From Candidatus Gastranaerophilales bacterium HUM_9 (GTDB lineage Bacteria > Cyanobacteriota > Vampirovibrionia > Gastranaerophilales > Gastranaerophilaceae), in NCBI GenBank assembly GCA_002103075.1, contig DABG01000013.1, positions 1 through 60,469 on the forward strand: a stretch of DNA of 60,469 nucleotides. The letters run 5' to 3'. Under the pieces are notes generated by a model. The model saw only the letters and a program-made list of their open reading frames with translations. It made no database searches and had not been told where the DNA came from. This document shows, piece by piece, positions 15,373 to 25,208 of the stretch (its first letter is position 1; the number at the start of each line of letters is the position of its first letter). Position numbers and translations under genes: made by a program.

Positions 15373-16773
15373 TTGAAAAGAGTGTTTAATAAAAAAGGTT
15401 TTATAATATTTAATATTGCATTGATGTTATGTTTATCAGTGCCAAAAGTTTTTGGTGCTTCACCAGACCAAATATATGACGAAGTTTGGAGATTGATTAA
15501 TCTTAAATATGTTGATCAAACAGATAATTCACAGGATTGGAATATTTGGCGATACAAATATAATGGAAAACTTAAAACAAAAGAAGATGCTTATGTGGCA
15601 ATTGATACAATGTTAGCAAGTTTGAATGACCCATATACAAGATTTTTAGACCCAAAAGAATTTGCAGAGGAAACTTCTTCAATTAAGGGTTCTTTACAAG
15701 GTATTGGTATTCAGATTGGTATGAAAGACGGTAACCTTGTAGTTATTGCACCAATCGAGGGTTCACCTGCTTATAAAGCAGGCATGTTGACTGATGACTT
15801 GATTCTTGAAATAGATGGTGTTAGCACAAAAGGTATAACTATTGATAAGGCTGCTGATAAAATTAGAGGTGATAAAGGTACTCAAGTTACTTTGGTTGTT
15901 AAAAGAAAAGACGAAATAAAGAAGTTTACAATTACTCGTGATGAAATTGAGATTAAATCAGTATCTGTAAAAACACCTATTGAAACAAGAGTTCCTGATA
16001 GTATTCAGTATATTAGACTAAGCTCATTCATTAGTAAAAATGCTTCTTCTGAAATTTTGAATATTTTAAAAACCACAAGTCGAACTAAAAAAGGTTATAT
16101 TTTAGATTTGCGTTCAAATCCAGGGGGATTGTTAACTAATGCAATCTTGATGTCAGATATGTTCTTGCAAGGTGGCGGAATTGTTAGTACTGTAGATAGA
16201 AATGGATATAAAGATACAACAAGAGCTGCAAAGTTTAGAATTACTGATAAACCTTTAGTAATCCTTGTTAATAAAGGTTCAGCATCAGCAAGTGAAATCT
16301 TCAGTGGTGCTATGAAAGATAACCGTAGAGCAATTCTTGTAGGTGAACAAACTTTTGGTAAAGGTTTAGTACAAGAGATTAATAGATTATCAGATGATTC
16401 TGGGGTAAATATTACTATCCAAAAATATTTGACACCAAACGGAACTGATATTCATAAAAAAGGTATTACACCAGATGTAGAAGTTAAGTTGTCAGCTGAT
16501 AATGTTAAAAATAAAGACGATGTTCAGTTAAAAGAAGCTATGAGAATATTGTTAAAAGAGTGTGGTGAGTCTATTCCAGATTATTTAAGACCTGATTATA
16601 AACCACCTGTTCAAAAAGCTTCAAAAAAAGTTGAAACAGTGAAGAAAACTTCAGAACAAAGTTCAACTGTTACTGACCCTGCAAAATGTAAAACAGAACA
16701 AAAATCTTCGGAACCAAAAGAGTCAGAAAAAAAGGAAGTTGAACAACCAAAAGTTCCAGTAGAAAGCAAATAA
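15373..16773 (+). CDS. ctpA: S41-family C-terminal processing protease
   Basis: A 466-residue envelope protease that trims or degrades periplasmic proteins from the C-terminus. There is a signal-type hydrophobic segment at residues 10-28. A PDZ domain follows (about 100-180, GSLQGIGIQIG, SPAYKAGMLTDDLILEIDG), then the S41 domain with LDLRSNPGGLL. The catalytic Ser is in GSASASE (about residue 305) and the general-base Lys in TFGKG (residue 330). The last 70 residues are a Lys/Glu/Pro-rich low-complexity tail. The start codon is TTG with GGAGGG upstream. The stop is one base from recJ, so the two are co-translated. Confidence 0.95.
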   Translation: MKRVFNKKGFIIFNIALMLCLSVPKVFGASPDQIYDEVWRLINLKYVDQTDNSQDWNIWRYKYNGKLKTKEDAYVAIDTMLASLNDPYTRFLDPKEFAEETSSIKGSLQGIGIQIGMKDGNLVVIAPIEGSPAYKAGMLTDDLILEIDGVSTKGITIDKAADKIRGDKGTQVTLVVKRKDEIKKFTITRDEIEIKSVSVKTPIETRVPDSIQYIRLSSFISKNASSEILNILKTTSRTKKGYILDLRSNPGGLLTNAILMSDMFLQGGGIVSTVDRNGYKDTTRAAKFRITDKPLVILVNKGSASASEIFSGAMKDNRRAILVGEQTFGKGLVQEINRLSDDSGVNITIQKYLTPNGTDIHKKGITPDVEVKLSADNVKNKDDVQLKEAMRILLKECGESIPDYLRPDYKPPVQKASKKVETVKKTSEQSSTVTDPAKCKTEQKSSEPKESEKKEVEQPKVPVESK

Positions 16774-16774
16774 T

Positions 16775-19129
16775 ATGGTTAAAAAAGAATGGAGAATTCA
16801 TAATAAAGATGAGAAAAAGTCGCTTATAGAGCGACTTTTATCTGTGCGTGGCGTTGGTAAAGATGAGGTTGAAACATTTTTAGACCCGTATTCTTTAACA
16901 CTTACTCACCCTAATGCTTTTTGTGATATGCGAAAATCTGTTGATAGGATAGCAAAAGCGATTGATAATTCTGAAAAAATACTTATTTATGGTGATTTTG
17001 ACGCAGATGGTGTTACATCTACTTCTTTGTTGATGAAAACTTTGACTTTTTTAGGGGCTGATGTTGAATATTATATTCCGACAAGAGAAAATGAGGGTCA
17101 CGGTTTATCGACAAATTCGTTGGTTAAACTCATGGTAAAAGTTAAGCCTAAACTTATTATTACAGTGGATTGTGGTATAAGTAATGTTGAAGAAGTTGCT
17201 TTTATCAACAGTTTTAAAAAAGATATTATAATAACAGACCACCACGAAGCACCTGAACAATTACCAGAAGCATTTGGGATTATTAACCCTAAAGCTCCAA
17301 ACTCATTAGATGAAAATTTAACAGCTACGGAGATTAGGTATTTAAGTTCTTTAGCAGGTGTTGGAGTCGCTTTTAAATTGGCACAAGGTGTGTTAGAGCA
17401 TTATGATAAACTTGAATATTCTATGGATATACTTCCATTTGTAGCAGTTGGTACTATTGCTGATGTTGTTCCATTAGTGGGTGAAAACAGGTTTTATGTA
17501 TTAAAAGGTCTAGATTTAATCAGAGGTGGTAGACATTATGGTTTAAAGCGTTTGTTGGAAACAGCTGGACATAATAATATAGAGGACGGTATAACAGCAG
17601 AACAAGTTGCCTTTGGGATTGCACCAAGAATTAATGCTTGTGGAAGATTAGATTCTGTCGGCGATGCTGTAAAGGTTTTGATTAGCGAGAATAGGCAAGA
17701 AGTTGAAGTGTCTGTTATGGCTTTAAATAATTATAACAAGATTAGACAAGAACTTTGCAATGAGATTTTTTTAGAAGCTGATAAGATGGCACAAAATTCA
17801 AGAGATAATATGTTAGTGCTTTATAAAAAAGACTGGCATGTAGGAATTATCGGGATTGTTGCATCAAAACTTGTTGAAAAATATGGTAAGCCTGCATTTT
17901 TGATGATGTATTCAGAGGATACTAATCAGATAAGATGTTCTGCAAGAGGGGTTAATGGTTGTGATGACTTGAATCTTTATGAGATTATCTCTGATGTTTC
18001 AGATAAGTTAGACGGGTTTGGTGGTCACGCTTTGGCGGCAGGACTTTATTTCTCACCTGAAAAATCTTCATTTGAATCTGTTAAAAAAGCTTTGTTAGAC
18101 TCATTTGATAGACACATGAATAACAAAAAGATTATACCTGTATTAGATATTGATTTAGAGATTGAACCAGAGGACGTTACAGTTGATTTGGTTAAGGATA
18201 TCGCTAGGTTGGAACCTTTTGGAGCGTCTAATCCGTCACCAACATTTGCTATTGAGGGTTTTACTCTTAGACAAAAAAAACTTATGGGTGCTAATAAAGA
18301 GCATTTGAAGCTCGTTATCGAAAAAGACGGAATACCGTTTGATGCTATTTGGTGGTCAAGGGGTGATGTGAGTTTACAGTCTGGTGATAGCTTAGATGTT
18401 GCGTTTGCTCCACAAATAAATGTATTTAATGGGAATGTAAATTTACAGTTGATTATTAAAGATGTTCATTCTGATAGTTTGATTGAGGAAGACAATTCTA
18501 CAAATATTATTATGCACGATGACAGACGTAAGACTGATATATTAGATAAGGTTAACGGTTATTTGGCTAATACTAAGTATGAGTTTTCTGTTTTTGCAGA
18601 GAAGAATTATATTATCGAAAGATTAAGACAGTACCCAGAGGTGTTTAAAAGAATTGTTAATAGAGCAAGTATTTCGGGGTGTGATGGAGTAATGTTTTTT
18701 GATTATCCACCAAATCAAGAAATCCTTTTGAATATAATTTCTAAAGCATCACCATCTAGAATCCATTTTATGAAATATGAAGTAGATGAGATGTTAAGAT
18801 TTAATTTTTTAAAGACATTTGCAGGCATGATTAAATACTCTTGTAACTCAAGGGGTGGCAAGTTTGATTTGAACGGTTGTGCGTGTTATTTAGGAATAAC
18901 AACATATATGGTTGAACTTTTGTTGCAGGTGTTTGAAGAAAACGGCTCTATTGTCATAAAGGATAGAGGGGAAGAGTTCTATATTATAGAACTTAAACAG
19001 ACTGACGGTATAAAAATTGAAGGTTGTCAAGACTGTGAAAGTTATAATGATTTTACTGCATTGTTAGACGAAGTATTACAGACACAGAATGAGTTTATGA
19101 CGTGTGACTTAGAAACGATAATGAAGTAG
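16775..19129 (+). CDS. recJ: Single-stranded-DNA-specific exonuclease RecJ
   Basis: A 5'-to-3' ssDNA exonuclease of the DHH superfamily acting in recombination and mismatch/excision repair. Motifs are ILIYGDFDADGVTST (about 69-83), VDCGI and TDHHE with the DHH at residues 155-157, ARINACGRLD, and the DHHA1 GGHALAAG motif. At 784 residues it is longer than the usual ~570. About 190 extra C-terminal residues follow the OB-type domain, as in several Gram-positive and related RecJ forms. The ATG directly follows the ctpA stop. Confidence 0.96.
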   Translation: MVKKEWRIHNKDEKKSLIERLLSVRGVGKDEVETFLDPYSLTLTHPNAFCDMRKSVDRIAKAIDNSEKILIYGDFDADGVTSTSLLMKTLTFLGADVEYYIPTRENEGHGLSTNSLVKLMVKVKPKLIITVDCGISNVEEVAFINSFKKDIIITDHHEAPEQLPEAFGIINPKAPNSLDENLTATEIRYLSSLAGVGVAFKLAQGVLEHYDKLEYSMDILPFVAVGTIADVVPLVGENRFYVLKGLDLIRGGRHYGLKRLLETAGHNNIEDGITAEQVAFGIAPRINACGRLDSVGDAVKVLISENRQEVEVSVMALNNYNKIRQELCNEIFLEADKMAQNSRDNMLVLYKKDWHVGIIGIVASKLVEKYGKPAFLMMYSEDTNQIRCSARGVNGCDDLNLYEIISDVSDKLDGFGGHALAAGLYFSPEKSSFESVKKALLDSFDRHMNNKKIIPVLDIDLEIEPEDVTVDLVKDIARLEPFGASNPSPTFAIEGFTLRQKKLMGANKEHLKLVIEKDGIPFDAIWWSRGDVSLQSGDSLDVAFAPQINVFNGNVNLQLIIKDVHSDSLIEEDNSTNIIMHDDRRKTDILDKVNGYLANTKYEFSVFAEKNYIIERLRQYPEVFKRIVNRASISGCDGVMFFDYPPNQEILLNIISKASPSRIHFMKYEVDEMLRFNFLKTFAGMIKYSCNSRGGKFDLNGCACYLGITTYMVELLLQVFEENGSIVIKDRGEEFYIIELKQTDGIKIEGCQDCESYNDFTALLDEVLQTQNEFMTCDLETIMK

Positions 19130-19440
19130 GTTATGTTTTCAGAATCCCTGCAATCACTTTGTTGGGGTGGAAACCCCAACCTACAGTTAACAAAAGGAGT
19201 ATTATGACAATTTTTTTTGAAATTCGTCATTGCGAGTCGTGAACAACGTGAAACGACGTGGCAATCCATAAATCAACGGTTCTGTAAATACAAAACGTAA
19301 TTCAGAGCGTGCTATAAGTGTTTCTTTATGGCAAGCGTGTAATCCCTTCAATTACTTCGTTGGGGTGGAAACCCCAACCGGCAGTTAATTATTTACCCCT
19401 GTAGGTCGTGTTCAACGACTTGATTGAACACGACAAAACC
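19130..19440. repeat. Intergenic repeat block
   Basis: No gene is seen. It contains two GTTGGGGTGGAAACCCCAAC hairpins (19161-19180 and 19359-19378). It also has a CGTCATTGCGAG...GTGGCAATCC module (from about 19208), and a CAGAGCG...GCAAGCG...AATCCCT module (from about 19301). The two genes either side are convergent, so the hairpins may also act as terminators. Confidence 0.75.
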
Positions 19441-20439
19441 TTATACAACCAATTTTTCTATAAACTCTTTATCAAATACACTCTTTTTTTCTTCAGGTAT
19501 AGCCTGAAAAATCTTGTTCATTTCTTCTGTTTTAAACCCTTTTTCTGACAAGAATTTTACATAATTGGGGTGACAGTGATTGATTGCAGCCAAATAACTT
19601 TCTGCTGAACAACCCCATGGAGTCTTTTCATATATGGGCATAATATATTTATGTGAAACCTCTGTAATAGAGGTTATATTATATTTTTTTTGATAGTTTT
19701 TGTTTAAGTATTGAGTAATTAATTCTGTGCACAAGTTCCCAGCACCTCTACCCATTCCAAAAACACTGGAATCTATAATTAAATCTCGTTGTTGTCTTTC
19801 TCCTTGAAAATCGTTGTTTGAGTCCTTGTTGCAAAGTTTAATAAGCGTTTCAGCGTTTCTAAATGACATCTGTAAATTATTGTGTGAATGAAAACAAATC
19901 GCAGTCTTTTTGTCAAGTTGACTATCAATTCTTTTGAACAAATCTGTTATTTCATCTGTTGTCATCTCTCCAATCGTATCAGCTATAGTTAACGCTATGG
20001 GTGAAATTTTATTAACTCTTGATATCAAGTCTGAAAGTTCTTCATTGGTATAACTGTCTGTAACCATAGGATTAATGAATATTTTGAACCCTTTGTCCTT
20101 AACTGTTTTACAAAATTCTAGTGCCTCAAAACGCTCGTGTTTTTTAAAAGCAATCCTCAATGTTATATTATTTGATAGGTCTAAATCTTCAATTTTTATA
20201 TCGCCATAGTTTATCATAAGGCAAAGGTTATCAGAATTAGAAATCTTTTTTAGTTGAGAAATATTAGAAAATACGCTTTTTTCTTCTTTATAATCAATAT
20301 TTTTTAAAAACCCACATTCTATATAATCCAAATTAGATTTTGATAATGTATCAATGATATTTTTGATATTATCAAATCCAAACTTCCAATTGTTTACATA
20401 TCCACCATCTCTAAGGGTACAGTCAAGAACTTTAATCAT
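19441..20439 (-). CDS. HMGL-family aldolase (4-hydroxy-2-oxovalerate aldolase-like)
   Basis: A 332-residue TIM-barrel lyase of the HMG-CoA lyase-like family. The N-terminal DCTLRDGGYVNNW motif supplies the metal and catalytic residues, and FHSHNNLQMSF and GMGRGAGNLCTE match the metal-binding His motif and the glycine loop. The form with DGGYVNNW is found in aldolases encoded in carbohydrate or polysaccharide loci; the substrate cannot be told here. It starts 14 bp after the mutS2 stop, so it is the last gene of that operon. Confidence 0.85.
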   Translation of the reverse strand: MIKVLDCTLRDGGYVNNWKFGFDNIKNIIDTLSKSNLDYIECGFLKNIDYKEEKSVFSNISQLKKISNSDNLCLMINYGDIKIEDLDLSNNITLRIAFKKHERFEALEFCKTVKDKGFKIFINPMVTDSYTNEELSDLISRVNKISPIALTIADTIGEMTTDEITDLFKRIDSQLDKKTAICFHSHNNLQMSFRNAETLIKLCNKDSNNDFQGERQQRDLIIDSSVFGMGRGAGNLCTELITQYLNKNYQKKYNITSITEVSHKYIMPIYEKTPWGCSAESYLAAINHCHPNYVKFLSEKGFKTEEMNKIFQAIPEEKKSVFDKEFIEKLVV

Positions 20440-20453
20440 AACAAGGTGGGCTC

Positions 20454-22817
20454 CTAATTTATATCAACCACGCTTACACCGTCGCCACCCTCTGTGTTTT
20501 CGCCGGCTCTATATTTAGCTACATAAGGTGATGATGATAGAAAATCTCTTACAGCTGATTTTAAAGCACCTGTTCCATGTCCGTGAATAATTGATACAGG
20601 GGTCAAATTCACAAGGCTAGCTTTATCCAAAAATGCTTCTAATTCATCAAGAGCTTCTTCAACTCGATAACCTCTTAAATCAAGAGTATTTGACATAGCA
20701 TATCGTTTTAATTCAAAGTGTTGAGATGGTTTTACAGGCTTAAATAGAGGTTTTTGTACAAGTGATTTGTTGTATAATGCGAGTTTGTTTTGTTTGATTT
20801 TGGTTTTAATATTTCCCATCATTACAAAGACATTCTTGTTTTTATCAGGAAGTGAAAGTAATTCTACTTCTTGGTGAATATCTTTTACAATCAATTTATC
20901 GTGAATTTTTGCTTCTTCCCAATTTATTTCATCGTATTTTTCTTGTTCTTCAAGCTCGTTTAAATCACCTCTGAACTTGGATTCAAGTTTTGCAAGTCTA
21001 GCGTAAGAACGACGTGCAATTTTTTCAGATTTATCTTTTCTCAATTCTGTCAAAATATCCTTGATTTCTGCTTTTGCTTCATCAAGTTCTGAATCAAACC
21101 TATTTTTGATATGTTTAATAGTTTTGTTTTTAGATTTTTTTAAATCTGTAACTTCTTTTTCATATTTCTTTTTAAGGTTCTGAGCTTCTGCGTTTGTTTC
21201 TTCTGCGGTTTTAAGGTTTTGTGTCAACTGTTGGTGAGTGTCTTGTAGTTTTTCTACGACTTCAAGCGAGATGTCTTTATGTTTATACAATATATCTTGA
21301 GCTTGTTTTATCAGTGTTTTGTCTAAACCTAAATTAGATGAAACTGCAATAGCGTTACTCAACCCAGGGATACCGATTACAAGGTTATAAGTCGGTGAAA
21401 GTGTTTCTGTATCAAATTCTACACTTGCGTTTTTGAAATAGTTATCAGAATATTCTAAGGATTTTAATTCTCCATAGTGTGTTGTAATAACTGAATTTAC
21501 AGAGAGTTTTTGTAATCTTTTAAGTATTACTTCTGCTAAAACAGCACCCTCAACAGGATCAGTACCCGCACAAAGTTCATCTATCAAAACAAAGCTATCA
21601 GAGTTTGATTGGTTAAGTATATCAATAATGTTTGTCATGTGTGATGAAAAAGTTGAAAGGTTCTGTAAGATGTTTTGAGAGTCACCAATATCAGCAAAAA
21701 CTGTTTTAAATGGATAAATATGGGCTTCAGCACAAGGTAAAAACATTCCTGAATTTGTCATAAGCAAAAATAATCCGATTGTTTTCATCGCAACAGTTTT
21801 ACCGCCTGTATTTGAACCTGTAATCAAAACAGAATGGTAGTCTTTGCCTATTGAAAAGTCGTTTGCTACAAGATGTTCAACTCGTCCTATTAAAAGTGGG
21901 TGACGCATTTTTTCTAGTTTGATTATTTTTTTTGTTTCAAGGATTGGTTCAACTGATTGGGTCTTTATTGCGTATCTAGCTTTTGCAAAATGAAAATCTA
22001 TTTCACCTAAGACTGTTATACTTGTTTTTATATCTTCTAGGTTTATTTTTATTTCTCGGCTAAGGTTTGTTAATATGCTTATTATTTCACCGTGAATTTT
22101 TGATTTTACTTCTCTTATTTTATTGTTTAGTGGAACAATTTGATTAGGTTCAATATAAAAAGTTTTGTTTGTTGCTGAAACATCATGAACAATCCCTGCA
22201 ATCTTGTTTTTAGATGGAGCTTTAACTTGAAAAACTATTCTGTCGTCACGTATTGTATAGATTTGTTCTTGTAAATGCTTGTTGAAATCAGGTGAATTAA
22301 GTAATTTTGTTACAGTGATTTTTAGATTGTCTTCGGTATCTTTAAGAGATGAATACAATCCAGAAAGTGTTTGTGTAGCGTTATGTTTGACGTTGTAGTT
22401 TTCATCAAACGTATCAGAAATAGTGTTTTCAAGCTCTTTATTTACATATAGTTTTTTGCTTAAATTGAATAAAAGAGATTCTGAGTCTGAGTTTTCACGT
22501 AGAAAATTTTTCACTAGTCTTGAACTTCTCAGAGTTTTAGAAAAATCTATAAGTTCTGTTTCTGCGAAGTATTCAGGTCTGAAATCAATCTTTGATAAAT
22601 CTATTACAAATTCTAGTGGGATATCGACAGCTTGATTAAGAATATCAAGAGCTTCCTTTGTGAAATTAAGCAGAGTTTGAATGATTTCTGGCTTTTTTTC
22701 AGGCAAAAGGTTTAAGCAAAGCTCTTTTGAATAGTTGCAACGTGAAAAGTTCGCAAGTTCATTAAGAACTTTTGGATATTCTAACGAATCTAAAGTTTTT
22801 TGATAAATACCACCCAT
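20454..22817 (-). CDS. mutS2: Endonuclease/recombination-suppressor MutS2
   Basis: A 787-residue MutS homologue of the MutS2 class. The N-terminal helical domains lack the mismatch-reading domain. The ABC ATPase has Walker A TGSNTGGKT (about 330-338) and Walker B FVLIDELCAGTDP. A long coiled coil follows (about 500-610). The C-terminal Smr nuclease domain has LDLRGYRVEEAL and the IIHGHGTGAL motif. MutS2 acts on branched DNA and, in some bacteria, collided ribosomes. Length and domain order are normal. It lies within a five-gene minus-strand run. Confidence 0.97.
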   Translation of the reverse strand: MGGIYQKTLDSLEYPKVLNELANFSRCNYSKELCLNLLPEKKPEIIQTLLNFTKEALDILNQAVDIPLEFVIDLSKIDFRPEYFAETELIDFSKTLRSSRLVKNFLRENSDSESLLFNLSKKLYVNKELENTISDTFDENYNVKHNATQTLSGLYSSLKDTEDNLKITVTKLLNSPDFNKHLQEQIYTIRDDRIVFQVKAPSKNKIAGIVHDVSATNKTFYIEPNQIVPLNNKIREVKSKIHGEIISILTNLSREIKINLEDIKTSITVLGEIDFHFAKARYAIKTQSVEPILETKKIIKLEKMRHPLLIGRVEHLVANDFSIGKDYHSVLITGSNTGGKTVAMKTIGLFLLMTNSGMFLPCAEAHIYPFKTVFADIGDSQNILQNLSTFSSHMTNIIDILNQSNSDSFVLIDELCAGTDPVEGAVLAEVILKRLQKLSVNSVITTHYGELKSLEYSDNYFKNASVEFDTETLSPTYNLVIGIPGLSNAIAVSSNLGLDKTLIKQAQDILYKHKDISLEVVEKLQDTHQQLTQNLKTAEETNAEAQNLKKKYEKEVTDLKKSKNKTIKHIKNRFDSELDEAKAEIKDILTELRKDKSEKIARRSYARLAKLESKFRGDLNELEEQEKYDEINWEEAKIHDKLIVKDIHQEVELLSLPDKNKNVFVMMGNIKTKIKQNKLALYNKSLVQKPLFKPVKPSQHFELKRYAMSNTLDLRGYRVEEALDELEAFLDKASLVNLTPVSIIHGHGTGALKSAVRDFLSSSPYVAKYRAGENTEGGDGVSVVDIN

Positions 22818-22891
22818 AGTTAAAATATACCGTAATCATAGAGAGATTGCAACGAGGTTGCTAAGTTATTAGAATTCATCTGAATAACATT

Positions 22892-23260
22892 TTACATATC
22901 AAAAATCTTTTTTATTTTAGCAAAATGTGAATTGGCGTTTTCAAGGTTTTTAGCAGCGTTTGTAGCACCTTCCATTGCTATAACAATTCCGTCAGCCTTT
23001 GTCTTAGGTTCTTTTGAAAAATACGCAGTGTTAGCTACAACAGCTTTATAAACCCCAGTAGATGTTACTGTTTGCTCAATTGGAACAGATATATTTTTGT
23101 TTTGTTCTACCAAATATCCAACTTTTTCTGTGAAAAACTCTCTTTCTTTTTCCGGTAATTCTTTGATTGCTTGTTCAAAATGGTTTAAAACAAATTGGTT
23201 GGGCTTTCTAAATGCCATTCCAAAAGATTGATTTCTGTTGTAAGAACCTGATATATTCAT
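22892..23260 (-). CDS. Small lineage-specific protein with an N-terminal NQSFGMAF motif
   Basis: A 122-residue protein from the ATG at 23260, which has GAGGCGG upstream; a longer frame to 23332 lacks a good ribosome site. The protein is helical and polar with no known domain. The N-terminal pattern (MNISGSYNRNQSFGMAF) recalls short Asn/Ser-then-SF motifs at the starts of the proteins at 40195 and 50908. It sits between the HEAT-repeat gene and mutS2 in one operon. Confidence 0.75.
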   Translation of the reverse strand: MNISGSYNRNQSFGMAFRKPNQFVLNHFEQAIKELPEKEREFFTEKVGYLVEQNKNISVPIEQTVTSTGVYKAVVANTAYFSKEPKTKADGIVIAMEGATNAAKNLENANSHFAKIKKIFDM

Positions 23261-23353
23261 ATTCCGCCTCTTTTTTATGTCGATACTTTTAATAAAAAAA
23301 CGGTAAAATATTTTTTTTGCTAAATTTATCACAAAATATTACAAGATTATATC

Positions 23354-24523
23354 TTATAATGCTTCTGCAATAGCTTTTAAATTTTCATTAGTTATTTTAT
23401 CAAGTGCCATTTTTTTGTACTTATCAGTAAGTAAGTTTTGAGCCTTTAATAGTTCTATAACTTTAATGATAACAGTTTGATTGTCCCCACTTAACAAAGA
23501 AACAAGGCTTTCTTCATCTCTGATTATTTCAAGTACAAAGAAAATAAATGGGCTTTCTTCAAAAAGTTCTTCATACAAAAACGATGTCATTGGGTATAAA
23601 TTTGCTCTATTTAGTAAATTTTTAATATCATTAACTTCGTTTTTAGTGTTTTTATCTTCGTCAAATAAATACTCTTCGTTTTCTGTTATCATGTTAAATT
23701 TATCTTTAGCTAGGAATAAGGCAACTGCAATGGCACCATTTGGTGACATTTGTAACATCTTGTCTATAAATTCATAGAATCTAAATGTAATCACTTGCGA
23801 AACAGGAATAAGTTCAACAAGTCCATTAACTATATAGCAAAAAGTTAAAATAGCGTCCTCTTGAAATTCTGTATTTAATAAATCTGGCAGGTCTTCAAGG
23901 TATGGAATATCTTCTGCTATATTTTCTGATAAAGATGATTTTTTCATAACCTCAAATAACGGCTTTAATGCTGATTTGTCTTGGTATGAAACTAAAAAAT
24001 TAACTGCCTTCATCTGTTCAAAATCATCATCGGAATTAAGTAATTTTATAGCTTGGTCAAAAGCTTTTCTATCACCTATCTTTGCTAAAGCTCTAGCACA
24101 GTTTTCAGAAAGGCTTGTTTCATCTGAAAACGCATATTTGTTTAATAGTTCTAATGCTTTGTTGTTGTGGTTGTATGCAAAAAATCCAGCAGAGTATATT
24201 TTTTCGTTTACTGTACCGTTTTCAAGTTTGTCTAGGATAATATTTGTAACTTCTTCGTCAGCAAATTGAGCCAATGTAGATGTGATAAAGTCTTCATAAT
24301 ATGGTGAATAAACATCTAAAAACTTTAATAAATTCTTGTAGTTATTTTTTGTACATGCTTTTTCAAGACGTTGTGCAACATTTGATTTCACAAAGTCAAA
24401 CAAAAAATCATCTTTAGACACAAGTTCTCTGAACAAATCTACATCAGAATTGTTAATAATCTCGAACGCAATAGGTTCGTAGTCTTTAGGGTTTTTGCCC
24501 GTTAATAATTTTATCTTATCCAT
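23354..24523 (-). CDS. HEAT-repeat protein
   Basis: A 389-residue, all-helical protein with about five HEAT-like repeats in residues 70-210 (for example LSENCARALAKIGDRKAFDQ and FEQMKAVNFLVSYQDKSAL) and more divergent helices after. HEAT solenoids are protein-binding scaffolds; the partner is unknown. It begins 15 bp after the DprA-like gene. Confidence 0.8.
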   Translation of the reverse strand: MDKIKLLTGKNPKDYEPIAFEIINNSDVDLFRELVSKDDFLFDFVKSNVAQRLEKACTKNNYKNLLKFLDVYSPYYEDFITSTLAQFADEEVTNIILDKLENGTVNEKIYSAGFFAYNHNNKALELLNKYAFSDETSLSENCARALAKIGDRKAFDQAIKLLNSDDDFEQMKAVNFLVSYQDKSALKPLFEVMKKSSLSENIAEDIPYLEDLPDLLNTEFQEDAILTFCYIVNGLVELIPVSQVITFRFYEFIDKMLQMSPNGAIAVALFLAKDKFNMITENEEYLFDEDKNTKNEVNDIKNLLNRANLYPMTSFLYEELFEESPFIFFVLEIIRDEESLVSLLSGDNQTVIIKVIELLKAQNLLTDKYKKMALDKITNENLKAIAEAL

Positions 24524-24538
24524 AATTATAACTTCTTA

Positions 24539-25120
24539 TTAATCTAAGTAAAATACTGTAACAACTTTGTGGTTTTCTTCAGCATATTCAACAGCTGTGT
24601 GAAGCGTTTTACTTGTATGAGATAAGAAACAAATCAACTGGTTACAATCATCAATGATTTCTCTGTTACAAACTCTAGAAGCATCAGCAAGAGTCATCAT
24701 AGCTCTGTCTGAGTGTTCAATGATGTTTGGAACACCGATAAGTTGGTTTTGAACATCACTAGGTTGTTGACCAATCGTTTGAGGTAAAATAACTTTCAAT
24801 TTATCTGGATTAGACTTCATCGCACCACGAATTGCGGCAGCATTTGTACCGTATGAACCACCTGATGTAATGATAGTGTTTCCTTGCATAACTAATGCAG
24901 TTGTTAATGTTTCAATCATTTGTTGGTGTGTAATAGCCAGATTACGTGAACCAATAATTGCTATACGTTTGGCTGACTGCTTGATTGTAGCCAATTCCAT
25001 TGATAGTTCGTCAACTGTATCAGGAGCACCCTCAACTGCGATTGGAGCATCATCAAATGGAACCATAATTGAACTTTGCATATTATCTTCGTTGTCTGAC
25101 ATATTTACAATATCTTTCAT
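24539..25120 (-). CDS. DprA/Smf-like Rossmann (SLOG-type) protein
   Basis: A 193-residue protein. Residues about 45-190 resemble the nucleotide-binding core of DprA/SLOG proteins (RIAIIGSRNLAITHQQM, then IITSGGSYGTNAAAIRGAM). It lacks the extra domains of a true DprA, so a role in natural transformation is not assured. The start at 25120 has AAGGTG upstream; a longer frame overlaps the divergent pcrA start and is less likely. It is the first gene of the mutS2 operon. Confidence 0.7.
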   Translation of the reverse strand: MKDIVNMSDNEDNMQSSIMVPFDDAPIAVEGAPDTVDELSMELATIKQSAKRIAIIGSRNLAITHQQMIETLTTALVMQGNTIITSGGSYGTNAAAIRGAMKSNPDKLKVILPQTIGQQPSDVQNQLIGVPNIIEHSDRAMMTLADASRVCNREIIDDCNQLICFLSHTSKTLHTAVEYAEENHKVVTVFYLD

Positions 25121-25208
25121 TATTTTTTTCACCTTTTCAATTGCATTATATAAACTTTTCGTGTATGGTGTTAATAATATCACAAAAATTAGATTTTGGG
25201 AATAGGGA

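Noticed and set aside
24539..25120. Annotation as true DprA competence protein
   Set aside because: Only the Rossmann-type core is present and the gene is much shorter than DprA; no competence genes are nearby.
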